In this document: positions 17,569 to 25,840 of the stretch, one piece after another
Numbering within the stretch: position 1 is the first letter of the stretch
How the letters are laid out: every line of letters starts with the position of its first letter
Assembly: GCF_943371865.1 (NCBI RefSeq)
Contig: NZ_CALRWL010000002.1
Coordinates: 1-64,000 of the forward strand
Length of the DNA: 64,000 nt
Direction of reading: 5' to 3'
DNA from: Azorhizobium sp943371865
GTDB taxonomy: Bacteria; Pseudomonadota; Alphaproteobacteria; Rhizobiales; Xanthobacteraceae
Notes under the pieces: generated by a model
Seen by the model: only the letters and a program-made list of their open reading frames with translations
Database searches by the model: none
Told to the model about the DNA's origin: nothing
Position numbers and translations under genes: made by a program

Positions 17569-19206
17569 TCATTTCGGGTCGCGATCCGGCGCGGCGGCGC
17601 CAGCCATATAAGCGCGGGCCTTGGCCAGCGCCTCTGGGGTGTCCACGTCCAGGAACGCACCGGCGCCGGTAACCGGAATGTCGAATACCGCCTCGGGATG
17701 GGCCGAAATCAGCCGCCGGGCCCCGATATCCCCCTCCAGACCGGCCAGGTCCGGGAAGAAACGCCGTGACCACAGCACCGGATTGCCGCGCATCTCGCCG
17801 TCCATGGGCACGATGATCAGCCGGCCATCCTCGGGCGCAAAGCCCTCCACCAGCCGGTCGAGCAAGGCGGGTGCCACCAGCGGCATGTCGCCCAGCAGCA
17901 CCATCGCCCCCTCCACGTCGGCGGGAACGGCGGCGATGCCGCGGCGCACGGAACTGGCCATGCCGGTGGCATGGTCGGGATTGTGGACGAAGAAAACCGG
18001 CAGCCCCGCCAGGGCCGCTTCCACGCGGGCATGGTCGTGGCCGGTCACCACCAGGACCGGGCGGGCCCGGGAGGCGAGCGCGGCCTCCACCACCCGCCGC
18101 ACCACGCAGGCGCCGCCCACCTCTTCCAGCAATTTGTTCGGCCCGCCCATGCGGATGCCGCGTCCCGCGGCAAGCACGACGGCGGCCACCTCCGGTGCGC
18201 GAGCCGGCGTTGGCTCCAGCCGTGGCTGCGGGCGGGTGACGATTTCCATCAGCAGGCCGCCCACTCCGAGTGCTGCAACCTCTTCCGCAGTGACCGTGCG
18301 GCCGGCGAGGATGCGCATGAGCATCCAGTCGAAGCCGTTTTCCTTGGAACTGCGGGCGCAGCCGGGGGCGCCGATCACCGGCACGGGGCCGAGCCGGCCC
18401 AGCAAGGTGAGGTTGCCGGGGTCCACCGGCATGCCCAGCCGATCCACCACGCCGCCGGCCGCCTCCAAAGCGGCGGGGATCACGTCCCGCCGGTCGGTGA
18501 TGGCGGAGGCACCGAACACGATCACCAGGTCCGCCTCCGCGCGCACCGCCTGCGCGATGGCGTGGCGCAGGGCCTCGGTGTCATGGGGAATGCGGATGTC
18601 CTGGGCGATGAGCGCACCGGCGCGGGCAAGCCGCTCGGCGGTGACGCGCAGGGTCTTCTCCACCACCTTCGGCATCAGGCCGGGCAGCAAGGTGGAAATC
18701 ACCGCCACCCGCCGCCGCACGAACGGATGCACCGTCAGCAGCGGGGCGGCGCGGGACAACGCTTCATCCACCAGCGTTCCGGCCACCGCAAATGGAATGA
18801 TCTTGACGGTGGCCACCATGTCGCCGGCCTTGACCGGATTGAGGTCCGGCAGGGTGGCAAGGGTGATGGCTTCGTCCAAGGCGTTGAAGCCATCGACCCC
18901 GACGCGGTCCACCGCCACGACGCCGTCCGTCAGGGCGAACAGATTGCTGCGCCCGGTAAAGGGGGCTTCCACCCGCACCTGTTGCCCGGCGATGCGTGTG
19001 GCCAAAGCCCCGGCGGCGGCATCCTCATGGATGTCGCCCGCTTCCAACTGCGCCACCACCACCTCGCGCACGCCAGCGGTGGCCAGAGCGGCGATCTCGA
19101 TGGCACCCAGGCGGGTGCCTTTCTTGATCACCAGCCCCTCGCTGCGGATCGAGTGGGCGGCGATGGCGCCTTCTGCGGCGCCGAGCGGGACCGGCCCGAA
19201 CTTCAC
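17569..19206 (-). CDS. Molybdopterin-binding / MocA-like nucleotidyltransferase fusion protein
   Basis: A 545-residue two-part protein. Residues 1 to about 335 form a molybdopterin-binding (MoCF/MoeA-like) part, with LVIVFGASAITDRRDVIPAA as the cofactor-binding core. Residues about 345-535 form a nucleotidyltransferase of the MobA/MocA type, with VVLAAGRGIRMGGPNKLLEE and LLGDMPLVAPALL. MocA enzymes add CTP to Mo-molybdopterin, making the cytosine dinucleotide form that CoxL-type hydroxylases need. Its start overlaps the stop of the XdhC-like gene by 4 bp, so cofactor maturation genes form one operon. Cytidylyl rather than guanylyl transfer is inferred from context. Confidence 0.88.
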   Translation of the reverse strand: MKFGPVPLGAAEGAIAAHSIRSEGLVIKKGTRLGAIEIAALATAGVREVVVAQLEAGDIHEDAAAGALATRIAGQQVRVEAPFTGRSNLFALTDGVVAVDRVGVDGFNALDEAITLATLPDLNPVKAGDMVATVKIIPFAVAGTLVDEALSRAAPLLTVHPFVRRRVAVISTLLPGLMPKVVEKTLRVTAERLARAGALIAQDIRIPHDTEALRHAIAQAVRAEADLVIVFGASAITDRRDVIPAALEAAGGVVDRLGMPVDPGNLTLLGRLGPVPVIGAPGCARSSKENGFDWMLMRILAGRTVTAEEVAALGVGGLLMEIVTRPQPRLEPTPARAPEVAAVVLAAGRGIRMGGPNKLLEEVGGACVVRRVVEAALASRARPVLVVTGHDHARVEAALAGLPVFFVHNPDHATGMASSVRRGIAAVPADVEGAMVLLGDMPLVAPALLDRLVEGFAPEDGRLIIVPMDGEMRGNPVLWSRRFFPDLAGLEGDIGARRLISAHPEAVFDIPVTGAGAFLDVDTPEALAKARAYMAGAAAPDRDPK

Positions 19207-19904
19207 GCAGCGGCCTCGCGGGCGGGGGCCGGCTTGCGCAAAGCCGCGATCACCTCGCCCAGCACCGCCACGGCGATCTCGGGGGGATTGGCGGCGCCGA
19301 TGTCGAGGCCGATGGGGGCGTGGATGCGCCCCAGCAAGGCGGGCGAGAGGCCGCGATCCGCCAGCCGGTCCAGGCGCTTGGCATGGGTGCGGCGGGAGCC
19401 CAGCGCGCCCACATAGAAGCAGTCCGCCAACAGCGCCGCCTCCAGGGCTGGCTCGTCGATCTTCGGGTCATGGGTCAGGGCCACCAGCGCCGTGAACGGG
19501 TCCAGCGCCAGATCCGGCAGGGCGGTGTCCGGCCATTCGGCAATCACCGTGGTGTCAGGAAACCGCTCGGCCGTGGCGAAGGCGGTGCGCGGATCGACGA
19601 TGGTCACGTCATATCCCGCCAGCCGCGCCATGGGCGCCAGGGCCTGCGAAATGTGCACCGCGCCGATCACCACCACCCGCGGCGGCGGCACATGCACGGT
19701 GAGGAACACCCGCCCGTCCCCTTCGCCCACCACCCCGCTTTTGCCCGCGCGCAAGGCCGCTTCCAACTGCGGGGCCAGCGGGTCCGTGGCGATTTCACTG
19801 GCCCGCAGCAAATGCTGGGCGCCGCTGGACAGATGGGTGATGAGCACGGTGGCGCGCCGCGCCGCGCGCTCGGCATTCAGCGTGGTGAGAAGGGCAAGAT
19901 CCAT
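19203..19904 (-). CDS. XdhC/CoxF-like molybdenum cofactor maturation protein (Rossmann domain)
   Basis: A 233-residue member of the XdhC/CoxI family in its long, Rossmann-fold form. VVVIGAVHISQALAPMARLA is the nucleotide-binding turn; VDPRTAFATAERFPD, ALVALTHDPKIDEPAL and YVGALGSRRTHAKRLDRL follow in the family order. XdhC proteins bind the Mo cofactor and assist its sulfuration and insertion into xanthine-dehydrogenase-family enzymes. It is coupled to the MoeA-MocA fusion downstream and preceded by a short CoxI-like gene, so it probably serves the hydroxylase encoded at 7.4-11.4 kb. Confidence 0.9.
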   Translation of the reverse strand: MDLALLTTLNAERAARRATVLITHLSSGAQHLLRASEIATDPLAPQLEAALRAGKSGVVGEGDGRVFLTVHVPPPRVVVIGAVHISQALAPMARLAGYDVTIVDPRTAFATAERFPDTTVIAEWPDTALPDLALDPFTALVALTHDPKIDEPALEAALLADCFYVGALGSRRTHAKRLDRLADRGLSPALLGRIHAPIGLDIGAANPPEIAVAVLGEVIAALRKPAPAREAAA

Positions 19905-19937
19905 GGGAAAATGAGTTCCTGAGAGGCTGAGCAGGCG

Positions 19938-20261
19938 TCAGTCGATGCGTTCCACATAGACGCGGATGGCGCCGCCGCAGGACAGGCCCACCCGCCATGC
20001 GGTCTCGTCCGCGACGCCGAATTCCAGCGTCCGCGGTTTGCCGGTCTCGATCACGTCCAGCGCCTCGGTGACCACGGCGCCCTCCACGCAGCCGCCGGAG
20101 ACCGAGCCGAGGAAGTTTCCGGTGTCGTCGATCACCAGATGGCTGCCCACCGGGCGCGGGGCCGAGCCCCAGGTTTCCAGCACCGTGGCCAGCGCCACCG
20201 CCTTGCCCGCCCGGCGCCAGGTGGCGGCGGCTTCCAGGACATCGTCTTCGCGTGCGAGCAT
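19938..20261 (-). CDS. Short XdhC/CoxI N-terminal-domain protein
   Basis: A 107-residue protein equal to the N-terminal XdhC/CoxI domain alone: VALATVLETWGSAPRPVGSH, then GSVSGGCVEGAVVTEAL and GLSCGGAIRVYVE, which contain the conserved cysteines of the family. The ATG at 20261 is chosen because GGAGG lies just upstream; the frame stays open to 20405 but lacks support. Short domain-only proteins of this type accompany the longer Rossmann-domain partner in many cox clusters, and together they act in Mo-cofactor insertion. It is first in the leftward three-gene maturation operon, divergent from the KamA-like gene. Confidence 0.9.
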   Translation of the reverse strand: MLAREDDVLEAAATWRRAGKAVALATVLETWGSAPRPVGSHLVIDDTGNFLGSVSGGCVEGAVVTEALDVIETGKPRTLEFGVADETAWRVGLSCGGAIRVYVERID

Positions 20262-20443
20262 GGTGCCTCCCATCCGAGGTCCGGCAGGACGGCCCTTCCG
20301 GACCTCCCTGCCATTGCGTGGCGAAGCGCGGCCCCGCTTGGTGCCGGGCGCCCCTTGCCTATATAGACCCAGATATAAGGGGCGCCCCGCTGGATTGCAG
20401 CCCATCCGCCCATCACCTTCCGTTTTTCGCCGCGAGTCGTTCC

Positions 20444-21484
20444 ATGTCCACCCTCCGCACGGCCGACGACCTCATCGCCGCCGGCCTTGCCGCCCCCGCC
20501 CAGCGGGGCGACATCGGCCGGGTCGGCGCGCGCTATGCGGTGGCCGTGACCGACACTTTGGCCGCCGCCATCGACCGCGCCGATCCCGCCGATCCCATTG
20601 CCCGCCAGTTCGTGCCGGATATCGCCGAACTCACCATCGACCCGCGGGAACTGGTCGACCCCATCGGCGACGAGGCCCATGCGCCGGTGCCGGGCATCGT
20701 GCATCGCTATCCCGACCGCGTGCTGCTGAAGCTGGTGGGTGTATGTGCGGTCTATTGCCGGTTCTGCTTCCGGCGCGAAATGGTCGGGCCCGGCGCGGAG
20801 CAGGCGCTCTCGGCGGAGGCGTTGGAGACGGCGTTTGCCTATGTGGCGGCCCATCCGGAGGTCTGGGAGGTGATTCTGACCGGCGGCGATCCGTTCATGG
20901 TTTCGCCCCGGCGCATGGCCGACGTGGTGGGGCGGCTCGCTGCCATCCCCCATGTGAAGGTGGTCCGGTTTCACACCCGCGTGCCCATTGCCGCCCCTGA
21001 GCGGGTGACGGCGGAACTGGTGGCCGCGCTGAAGGGGGAGGGGGCGACGCCCTATGTGGCGGTGCATGTGAACCATGTCCGTGAACTGACCCCCGACGCC
21101 CGCACAGCGCTGGCGCGGATGGCGGATGCGGGGATCCCGCTTGTGGCGCAGACCGTGCTGCTGCGCGGGGTCAATGACGATGCCGCAACCCTCGCGGCTT
21201 TGTTTCGCGCCCTGGTGGAGGTGCGGGTCAAACCCTATTACCTGCACCATCCCGATCTCGCGCCGGGAACCGGCCATTTCCGCCTGTCCATCGCCGAAGG
21301 TCAGGGGCTCATGCGCGCCCTGCGCGGGCAGGTCTCGGGCCTCGCCTTGCCCACCTATGTGCTGGATATCCCCGGCGGCGCCGGCAAGGTGCCGCTCACG
21401 CCGGGCTATCTGGAGCCGGAGGGGGGCGGCTGGCAGGTGAGCGACAATTGTGGCGGCATGCATCGGTATTCCGATGGCGTCTGA
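20444..21484 (+). CDS. KamA/EpmB-type radical SAM lysine 2,3-aminomutase-like protein
   Basis: A 346-residue radical SAM enzyme. The iron-sulfur motif CAVYCRFC places ligands at C101, C105 and C108. DPIGDEAHAPVPGIVHRYPD, EVILTGGDPFMVSPRRM and KPYYLHHPDLAPGTGHFRL are characteristic of lysine 2,3-aminomutase relatives. The short length, lacking the long N- and C-terminal extensions of clostridial KamA, fits the EpmB-like branch that isomerises lysine for elongation factor P modification. No epmA or efp gene is in the window, so that role is inferred. The ATG at 20444 matches the family start. Confidence 0.85.
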   Translation: MSTLRTADDLIAAGLAAPAQRGDIGRVGARYAVAVTDTLAAAIDRADPADPIARQFVPDIAELTIDPRELVDPIGDEAHAPVPGIVHRYPDRVLLKLVGVCAVYCRFCFRREMVGPGAEQALSAEALETAFAYVAAHPEVWEVILTGGDPFMVSPRRMADVVGRLAAIPHVKVVRFHTRVPIAAPERVTAELVAALKGEGATPYVAVHVNHVRELTPDARTALARMADAGIPLVAQTVLLRGVNDDAATLAALFRALVEVRVKPYYLHHPDLAPGTGHFRLSIAEGQGLMRALRGQVSGLALPTYVLDIPGGAGKVPLTPGYLEPEGGGWQVSDNCGGMHRYSDGV

Positions 21485-21564
21485 CCCTGCCGCTTCCGGA
21501 GGGACAGAGTGTTAAGATTTGCGCAACTTCGGTGGGGCTGCGGCGGGCCAATGGCAACGTGGCG

Positions 21565-21583
21565 CCCGCCATGTGGTGGCGGG
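21565..21583 (+). terminator. Weak hairpin after the KamA-like gene
   Basis: CCCGCCA (21565-21571) pairs with TGGCGGG (21577-21583), a 7-bp GC stem about 80 bp after the KamA-like stop. No T-run follows, so it is at best a weak or Rho-assisted terminator. Confidence 0.3.
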
Positions 21584-21712
21584 AACTGAGGCGCCGCAAC
21601 GCCTTGCGGTCAGCATTAACGAAGTGTGAACAGCCCCGCTTGCCGTAAACGATAGCTCAGCATACCAGTATCGCCATGCGCCGGCGCAGCCGGTCGAGGA
21701 TGGAGCATTGCA

Positions 21713-22423
21713 ATGGCGGACGCTCAGCTTCAGCCGATCGAGCTGCTGTACTGGCCCACTCCGAACGGATGGAAAATTTCCATCATGCTCGAGGAGTGCG
21801 GCCTGCCGTACGAGATCAAGCTGGTGAACATCGGCAAGGGCGACCAGTTCGCGCCGGAATTCCTGGCGGTGTCGCCCAACAACAAGATCCCGGCGATCGT
21901 GGACCCCAACGGGCCCGATGGCCAGCCTATCTCGGTGTTCGAGAGCGGCGCGATCCTGCAATATCTCGGTCGCAAGACCGGGAAATTCTATCCCACCGAC
22001 GAGCGCAAGCGGGTTGCGGTGGAGGAATGGCTGTTCTGGCAGGTGGGCGGCCTGGGACCCATGGCCGGCCAGGCCCACCATTTCCGGCTCTATGCGCCGG
22101 AAAAACTGCCCTATGCGGTGTCGCGCTACACCAATGAGGTGCACCGGCTCTACGGCGTGATGAACACCCGCCTGAAGGACAACGAATATCTCGCCGGTGA
22201 CTATTCCATCGCCGACATGGCCTGCATCAGCTGGGCCAAATTGTGGGAGCGGCAGGGCCAGGACATCACCGAATTCCCGCACTTCCAGCGCTGGCTGGAG
22301 GCGGTGAAGGCCCGGCCCGCTGTGCAGCGCGGGCTGATGGTCAATGCCGAGGAGCGGGCCAAGAACGACCTGTCCAAGGACAAGGCGGCCCAGGGCGTCC
22401 TGTTCGGCCAGCGGGCGCGCTGA
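21713..22423 (+). CDS. Glutathione S-transferase, nu-class (YfcG/YghU-like)
   Basis: A 236-residue GST with thioredoxin-like N-terminal domain and helical C-terminal domain. The stretch LLYWPTPNGWKISIMLEE carries the TPNG segment of the nu class (YfcG/YghU), which use Thr/Asn rather than Tyr or Ser near the thiol. NKIPAIVDPNGPDG supplies the cis-proline, and FESGAILQYLGRKTG the glutathione gamma-glutamyl contact. The end (LSKDKAAQGVLFGQRAR) is typical. Members act as disulfide-bond reductases on glutathione disulfides or as peroxidases. Monocistronic, with a 228-bp upstream gap. Confidence 0.92.
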   Translation: MADAQLQPIELLYWPTPNGWKISIMLEECGLPYEIKLVNIGKGDQFAPEFLAVSPNNKIPAIVDPNGPDGQPISVFESGAILQYLGRKTGKFYPTDERKRVAVEEWLFWQVGGLGPMAGQAHHFRLYAPEKLPYAVSRYTNEVHRLYGVMNTRLKDNEYLAGDYSIADMACISWAKLWERQGQDITEFPHFQRWLEAVKARPAVQRGLMVNAEERAKNDLSKDKAAQGVLFGQRAR

Positions 22424-22559
22424 ACGCGAGCGGCGCCCCCGCGGCGGACATCAGGGCCGGGCGGGCCGTGGGTGCCCGTCGATCCGGCTTCCCTCGCGAT
22501 GGCGGGCGCTTTAGAAGGCGGGACGCCCGGCTGCGGGCGTGTCTGGGGAAACCACATCC

Positions 22560-24542
22560 ATGTCTGCCGATCCACGCGCTCTGCTCGCCGAGGCTTCCGT
22601 TCTGCACCGGGCGGGCAAGGTGGAGGAGGCCATCGACGCCTACAAGTCCGCCGCGCGGCTCGCGCCGGGCAATGGCGATGTCCTCCGCATGCTGGCCCTG
22701 GCCCTGCTGCAGGCGGGGCGTGCGAAGGATGCGGTGCGCGCCGCCCGGCAGGCCCGCGACCTCGCGCCGCGCAATCCCAACACCCATGTGCTGATGGGCG
22801 CCGGCCTGCTGCTGGCGGGCGATCCGGCCAAGGCGCTGGCGGCCTTCGACCAGGCGGCGGCGCTCAATCCCGGCCTGCTGGAGGCGCACTTCCAGGCGGG
22901 AAACGCCTTGGCGGCGCTGGGGCGCTACCCCGCTGCGATCGCGCGCTATAGTCAGGCCCTGGCCATCGATCCGCGCGCCCCCGAGGCGCTGATGAACCGC
23001 GCCACCGCTTATGCCCGCCTGGAGCGTCACGGCGAGTCGCTCGCCGATTGCGAGCGCCTGGTGGAGATGCAGCCCTGGGTGCCGGTGCACCACATCGCCA
23101 AAGCCAATACCTTGCTGGAGATAGGCGACCTTCCCGGCGCGCTGGCGGCGGCCGAGGCGGCGCTCGCGCTCGGGCCGACGGCGGTCGCGGCGCTGGTGGT
23201 GGTGTATCAGGTGGCCCTGGCGCAGGGCGATGTCGACGGCGCGGCCAAGGCCCTGGAGCGGGCGATCCAGAGCGGAGATGCCCCCGCGGACCTGCGGGTG
23301 CGCTATGTCCATCTGCTGCGCCTGCGCGAGCAATTGCCCGCGGCGCTCAGGGAATGCGATGCGGTATTGCAGGCCCATCCCCGCTCGGCGGCGGCGCTTC
23401 AGGAGCGTGGCGAGATCAAGCGGGCGCTGGATGATGCCGCCGGGGCGCTGGCCGATGCGGATGCCGCCATCGCCATCCAGCCGCAGTTTGGTCTGGCGCA
23501 ATTGACCCGCGCCGGCGCGCTCGGCGATCTGGGCCATGGTGCCGACGCCCGCGGCGCGGTGGATCGCGCCCTGCGCGCCGCGCCGAAGGAGCCGCGGGTT
23601 CTGTTCGCCCGCGCCGCCCAGGATCTCGCCCGCGGCCGCTGGGCCGCCGGATGGGCGGGCTATGAACAGCGCGAGCATACGCTGCCGCCGCCGTTCGAGC
23701 CGTTGCCCTTCCCGCGCTGGGACGGCCAGGCGCGGCCGGACCTGCTGGTGATTCTGGGCGAGCAGGGCATCGGCGACGTGCTGCAATTCGCCCGGCTCCT
23801 GCCGTGGCTGGTGGAGCGCGGTCTTGCCGTGCGCCTCCTCACCCGCCCCAGCCTCGTGCCCCTGCTCCGGGACATGGTGCCCGACGTGGACGTGGTGGGG
23901 GAATTGGCCGGCACGGAGGCCGGGGCCGGGAATGTCCAGTGGGCGCCCCTGGCCAGTCTACCGCTGCTGCTGGGTGCCGATCCGGCCCATTGGCCGAGCG
24001 TGCCCTATCTGCGGCCGCGACCGGACCGGGTGGCGAAATGGGCGCACCTGCGCGAGAGCGGCAAGCTGTTGGTGGGCCTGAACTGGCAGGGCAATCCCTC
24101 ACGCCTGATCGATGTGGGCCGCTCGGCGCCGCTGGCGGCCATGGCGCCCTTGGCGGAGATTCCCGGCGTGACCCTGGTCTGCCTCCAGCACGGTGCGGCC
24201 GGCACCCAAGTGGAGCAGGTGCCCTTTGGTGCGCGCATCCTCACCCCGGGCGGGGATGTGGACGAGGACGGCACGTTCCTGGATCGCGCGGCGATCCTGT
24301 CTCATCTGGACGTGATGGTGACCACGGACACGTCGGTGGCGCATCTGACGGGCGCCATGGGCGTGCGCGGCTTCGTGGCGCTGCGGGCCGTGGCGGATTG
24401 GCGCTGGGGCGAGGCGGGCGAGCACAGCGTGTTTTATCCCTCGCTGCGGCTGTTCCGCCAGACCGAGGCCGGCAACTGGCCCGAACTGTTCGGCCGCATT
24501 GCACAGGCGGTGCGTGGTTTGCCCGGCGCGGGCGGTGCGTGA
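22560..24542 (+). CDS. TPR protein with C-terminal glycosyltransferase-9-like domain
   Basis: A 660-residue protein. About the first 370 residues are tandem TPR helices (for example LALALLQAGRAKDAVRAARQARDLAP and the next repeats; no run is given in full). The rest resembles the heptosyltransferase-like domain often fused to TPRs in alphaproteobacteria: ILGEQGIGDVLQFARLLPWL, LLVGLNWQGNPSRLIDVGRS and VTTDTSVAHLTGAMG. Such proteins are thought to work in cell-surface glycan or flagellin glycosylation, but no substrate is established. The ATG at 22560 starts the first TPR. It is the last native gene before the tRNA that marks the island. Confidence 0.85.
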   Translation: MSADPRALLAEASVLHRAGKVEEAIDAYKSAARLAPGNGDVLRMLALALLQAGRAKDAVRAARQARDLAPRNPNTHVLMGAGLLLAGDPAKALAAFDQAAALNPGLLEAHFQAGNALAALGRYPAAIARYSQALAIDPRAPEALMNRATAYARLERHGESLADCERLVEMQPWVPVHHIAKANTLLEIGDLPGALAAAEAALALGPTAVAALVVVYQVALAQGDVDGAAKALERAIQSGDAPADLRVRYVHLLRLREQLPAALRECDAVLQAHPRSAAALQERGEIKRALDDAAGALADADAAIAIQPQFGLAQLTRAGALGDLGHGADARGAVDRALRAAPKEPRVLFARAAQDLARGRWAAGWAGYEQREHTLPPPFEPLPFPRWDGQARPDLLVILGEQGIGDVLQFARLLPWLVERGLAVRLLTRPSLVPLLRDMVPDVDVVGELAGTEAGAGNVQWAPLASLPLLLGADPAHWPSVPYLRPRPDRVAKWAHLRESGKLLVGLNWQGNPSRLIDVGRSAPLAAMAPLAEIPGVTLVCLQHGAAGTQVEQVPFGARILTPGGDVDEDGTFLDRAAILSHLDVMVTTDTSVAHLTGAMGVRGFVALRAVADWRWGEAGEHSVFYPSLRLFRQTEAGNWPELFGRIAQAVRGLPGAGGA

Positions 24543-24609
24543 TGGGGGCAGCGGGCGGCTGCAATCCCATGCCGGCAAAAATCATCAACCATTTGATTGC
24601 ACCCACGCC

Positions 24610-24638
24610 TTGCAAAGGCCGCTTCGGTTGGGCATAGA
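24610..24638 (+). promoter_or_regulatory. Candidate promoter of tRNA-Ser
   Basis: TTGCAA (24610-24615) and CATAGA (24633-24638) are separated by 17 bp and lie about 11 bp before the first base of the tRNA, a sensible distance for a stable-RNA promoter. Called by eye. Confidence 0.5.
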
Positions 24639-24648
24639 GAGTTTGCGT

Positions 24649-24740
24649 GGAGACGTGGCCGAGAGGCTGAAGGCACTCGTTTGCTAAATGAGCAGACCCC
24701 CAAAAGGGTCTCGAGGGTTCGAATCCCTCCGTCTCCGCCA
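24649..24740 (+). tRNA. tRNA-Ser (anticodon GCT), CCA encoded
   Basis: A type II tRNA. The acceptor stem GGAGACG (24649-24655) pairs with CGTCTCC (24730-24736), with G as discriminator and an encoded CCA at 24738-24740. The anticodon loop TTGCTAA gives GCT, reading AGC/AGT serine codons. The long variable arm (CAGACCCCCAAAAGGGTCT region) is characteristic of tRNA-Ser, and the T arm is GAGGG-TTCGAAT-CCCTC. The gene is intact. Its 3' end serves as the integration site of the island that follows. Confidence 0.97.
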
Positions 24741-24749
24741 CCTTCCCTT
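24727..24749 (+). repeat. Left attachment repeat (tRNA 3' end)
   Basis: The 15-base stretch CTCCGTCTCCGCCAC, covering the end of the tRNA acceptor stem and CCA, is identical at 60659-60673. After one mismatch the match continues (TTCCCTT), giving 22 of 23 bases identical. This is the usual arrangement left by tyrosine integrases that recombine within a tRNA 3' end and rebuild it. Confidence 0.92.
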
Positions 24750-24794
24750 TTAAGTCCCTGATTTCAAAGATATTTTCTGAAGTCAGACGGCGCC

Positions 24795-24819
24795 ACCCCA
24801 CATATCCCCCCACATTCTG
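24795..24819 (+). repeat. Left copy of island-end 25-bp repeat (putative integrase arm site)
   Basis: ACCCCACAT-A-TC-C-CCCCACATTCTG matches 60517-60541 in the same orientation at 23 of 25 positions. Each copy itself holds two CCCCACAT units 13-14 bp apart. It lies 54 bp inside the left core repeat. Paired repeats at both ends of an element, separate from the core, are what arm-type integrase or excisionase sites look like. Confidence 0.7.
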
Positions 24820-24986
24820 AATTGGCCAGTTTCTCGCGCGCGCGAGGCTTTTCTGGCGACTGCGTCACCCGATCGTCGTTGCTGCTTGCGCCGAGCGAGG
24901 CCCCTTTCGCCGGAGCGACCGCACTTTGCCGAACACCCGCTTTTGGAGCGTCTCTGTTCCGAAAATCGTGGAGTTTCAGCACTTTA

Positions 24987-25015
24987 TTGACAGACAAGAG
25001 GTATTATGATATTGT
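24987..25015 (+). promoter_or_regulatory. Candidate promoter for the first island gene
   Basis: TTGACA (24987-24992) and TATTGT (25010-25015) are 17 bp apart, 43 bp before the ATG at 25058. The surrounding DNA is more AT-rich than the flanks. The rest of 24741-25057 holds the arm repeat, a 14-bp palindrome CTCGCGCGCGCGAG (24833-24846) and no convincing gene. Confidence 0.5.
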
Positions 25016-25057
25016 CGTGGCGGCGCTAGACGCCTGCTCACACACAACGAGATCATC

Positions 25058-25723
25058 ATGAGCCGCAAGCCTGCAAAGCTGGCGACGACGACGCGCGTCG
25101 CCCTTTTCACCACCACTGAGCCCTTCGGCGCTGCCATCGCCACGGGCGTCGATGCCGAGACGGCACACGCTCTGGCGCACTCCTTCGCCTGCGTCGCCGT
25201 CGAACTCGACGACCGCCTGCCCGAGGGCATGCTCGGGCGCCTCAAGAGCGTGGCCCTGACGCCGGATGTCGAGGCCTTGTCCCTGCCGGAGATCGAGGCC
25301 GACGTGATCGAGGCGCTGATAGAGCTGGCCGTACAGCAAGGCCATATCAAGCGGCCGCCGGAGACGGCCGTGGGCGGCAAAGAGGCCGATACGGCATCTG
25401 ATGTGGCCGAAAGTGAGAACGCGGCTGGGGCGACTCGGCAAGCCAAGGAAACGGCATCTGCCGTGCCTGAGGCCGATGGCACGGCCTTACTGTCTGTCGC
25501 GGCGGCGGGGGACCTTTGGGCCCGTATTGCGGTCGGCCATGTGGTGCTGGCCCCGGATTATGACGATGGCGCCTTCTGCGGCTTCTGGCTGGCACAGGTC
25601 AGGGAGATGCGAGGGGACATGCTCACCCTGGAATGGACGGGCGAGTATGCCGATCAGCCCTCTTTCGAGCGCCACGTAAGCGCGTTGGGCCTGATGCATC
25701 CGGGATGCGGCGTTCAGCAGTGA
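25058..25723 (+). CDS. Hypothetical island protein
   Basis: A 221-residue protein I do not recognise. It has three parts: an N-terminal region rich in Thr/Ala that reads like a small alpha/beta domain (TGVDAETAHALAHSFACVAV), an acidic Ala/Glu-rich linker near residues 100-145, and a C-terminal domain beginning DLWARIAVGHVVLAPDYDDG. No signal peptide or membrane helix is seen. It is the first gene inside the island, has its own candidate promoter and is followed by a hairpin terminator, so it appears monocistronic. Such first genes of integrative elements are often element-specific and poorly conserved. Confidence 0.7.
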   Translation: MSRKPAKLATTTRVALFTTTEPFGAAIATGVDAETAHALAHSFACVAVELDDRLPEGMLGRLKSVALTPDVEALSLPEIEADVIEALIELAVQQGHIKRPPETAVGGKEADTASDVAESENAAGATRQAKETASAVPEADGTALLSVAAAGDLWARIAVGHVVLAPDYDDGAFCGFWLAQVREMRGDMLTLEWTGEYADQPSFERHVSALGLMHPGCGVQQ

Positions 25724-25750
25724 AAGAACAAAGCAGGAACTAAATGTTGG

Positions 25751-25770
25751 AGGGCGGCATTTGCCGCCCT
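25751..25770 (+). terminator. Rho-independent-type hairpin
   Basis: AGGGCGGC (25751-25758) pairs with GCCGCCCT (25763-25770) around the loop ATTT, followed by TCTCGTTT. It lies 28 bp after the stop of the preceding gene and before the next one. Confidence 0.65.
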
Positions 25771-25840
25771 TCTCGTTTCCACCGGGCAGGTAAGGCGCTT
25801 TGACGTGTCGCCACTCTGCCCCAGCCTCGTAGGGCGCATC

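Noticed and set aside
24833..24846. 14-bp palindrome CTCGCGCGCGCGAG as a parS or operator
   Set aside because: It is a simple alternating CG run in a GC-rich genome and has no second copy that I could find near a partition gene.
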